DNA of 6,374 nucleotides from contig JAFAZL010000878.1 in assembly GCA_019239815.1 (NCBI GenBank), positions 1 to 6,374 of the forward strand. Direction: 5' to 3'. The position numbers and the translations under genes were made by a program. Source of the stretch: Acidobacteriota bacterium (GTDB lineage Bacteria; Acidobacteriota; Terriglobia; Acidoferrales; UBA7541). The notes beneath the pieces are model-generated. The model ran no database searches and was not told where the DNA came from. It worked only from the letters and a program-made list of their open reading frames with translations. Positions 5,799 through 6,374 of the stretch are shown here, one piece after another; the first letter of the stretch is position 1, and each line of letters opens with the position of its first letter.

Positions 5799-6374
5799 AG
5801 AGCATCCCTCCCTGTGTCGTGTACTTCGGTAGATCCTTTACCGCTCCAACGAAACCTAGTGCCGCCGATTTGTCACGTGGATCAAGTCCGCCCGCAACAA
5901 TCGCTCCGGCCCAGCCGCCGATCCCGGAAAGTATCGCGACAAATTGTTTCCCATCCGGACCGCGATATGTGATCGGTTGGCCTACGATTCCCGACCCCGT
6001 CTTGAACTGCCAAAGCTGCTTTCCACTTTTCGCGTCAACTGCGCGGAACCATCCTTCCAGGGTTCCGTAAAACACAACTCCGCCCGCCGTTGAAAGCGCG
6101 CCGCTCCACACCGGAAATTGATCGGGTATCGACCAAACCACCTTGCCCTGAATCGGGTCCCATGCCGTAAAGGCGCCGCCATTTCCTCCTACTCCCGGAT
6201 ACATGCGCACATTCGCGCCGACGTATGGCGTGCCGGCTATGTAGTTCACCGCGATGTCTTCTTCATCCATGCACAGGTTGTTGTGCGGAATATAGAGAAG
6301 ACCGGTCTCCGCCGAAAACGAGGAAGGCTGCCAATCCTTTGCGCCAGGAGCCGTCGGGCAAAGATTCCGCGCCA
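5779..6374 (-). CDS. xoxF: PQQ-dependent methanol/alcohol dehydrogenase, XoxF-like, C-terminal part (5' end outside window)
   Basis: Periplasmic quinoprotein that oxidises methanol or another primary alcohol and passes electrons to a c-type cytochrome. Only the last 197 residues are here; the family is about 600 residues, and the frame stays open to the right edge. Visible hallmarks of the eight-bladed propeller C-terminus are NLCMDEE, GTPYVGA, a glycine-rich stretch, PVWSGALSTAGGVVFYGTLEG, LSGIGGWAG and a final GGMLYVFSLP. Two tryptophan-docking repeats of the A-x-D-x(3)-G-x(3)-W type are seen (AWDPIQGKVVW and AVDAKSGKQLW). Stop is TAG at 5781-5779. The XoxJ-like gene immediately downstream supports XoxF rather than a sugar or unrelated quinoprotein dehydrogenase. 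The active-site Asp pair that separates lanthanide (XoxF) from calcium (MxaF) enzymes lies outside the window, so metal type is inferred from similarity only. An ExaA/PedH-type ethanol dehydrogenase is the main alternative. Family membership is near certain; the exact subclass is less so. Confidence 0.85.
   Translation of the reverse strand, partial: ARNLCPTAPGAKDWQPSSFSAETGLLYIPHNNLCMDEEDIAVNYIAGTPYVGANVRMYPGVGGNGGAFTAWDPIQGKVVWSIPDQFPVWSGALSTAGGVVFYGTLEGWFRAVDAKSGKQLWQFKTGSGIVGQPITYRGPDGKQFVAILSGIGGWAGAIVAGGLDPRDKSAALGFVGAVKDLPKYTTQGGMLYVFSLP
5806..5813 (-). promoter_or_regulatory. Strong Shine-Dalgarno for the xoxJ-like gene
   Basis: The minus strand reads AGGGAGGG, then 7 bases, then the ATG at 5798-5796. 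The site sits inside the codons for Gln-Gly-Gly near the C-terminus of the upstream dehydrogenase. It is clearly the best ribosome binding site in the window and fixes the start of the XoxJ-like protein. It also suggests that this protein is translated at a high rate on its own account rather than only by coupling. Confidence 0.75.

Overview
This window is one unbroken minus-strand operon that reads from the right edge to the left edge. It appears to encode a complete electron path from a periplasmic alcohol or methanol dehydrogenase to oxygen. In transcription order it holds: (1) the last 197 residues of a PQQ-dependent dehydrogenase of the XoxF type (5779-6374, cut by the right edge); (2) a XoxJ-like periplasmic binding protein (4992-5798); (3) a mono-haem cytochrome c lipoprotein (4450-4995); (4) cytochrome c oxidase subunit II with a fused cytochrome c domain, the caa3 type (3452-4453); (5) subunit I (1509-3455); (6) subunit III (908-1519); (7) a small three-helix membrane protein (534-908); (8) the first 185 residues of a CtaG-family oxidase assembly protein (1-555, cut by the left edge).

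Every one of the seven gene junctions overlaps. Three are ATGA overlaps, one is a TGATG overlap, and three overlap by 11, 20 and about 22 bases. There is no intergenic space, so I see no internal promoter or terminator. The operon promoter must lie beyond the right edge. No RNA gene, mobile element, repeat or CRISPR array is visible, and the plus strand holds only shadow reading frames.

How the parts would work together: the PQQ enzyme oxidises an alcohol in the periplasm with help from the XoxJ-like protein. Electrons pass to a c-type haem (the lipoprotein, the haem domain fused to subunit II, or both), then to CuA in subunit II, then to haem a and the haem a3-CuB centre in subunit I. The CtaG-family protein would help build the oxidase.

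The most unusual detail is in subunit I. All metal ligands and the His-Tyr pair are present, but several proton-channel residues of canonical A-type oxidases are replaced, including the D-channel entrance Asp (Asn here) and the K-channel Lys (Gln here).

Organism: Gram-negative (periplasmic PQQ enzyme, lipobox cytochrome, caa3 oxidase), with GC roughly in the mid-50s percent by eye. The gene set and sequence flavour would fit a soil lineage such as Acidobacteriota, but no taxonomic marker is present and this is a weak inference.
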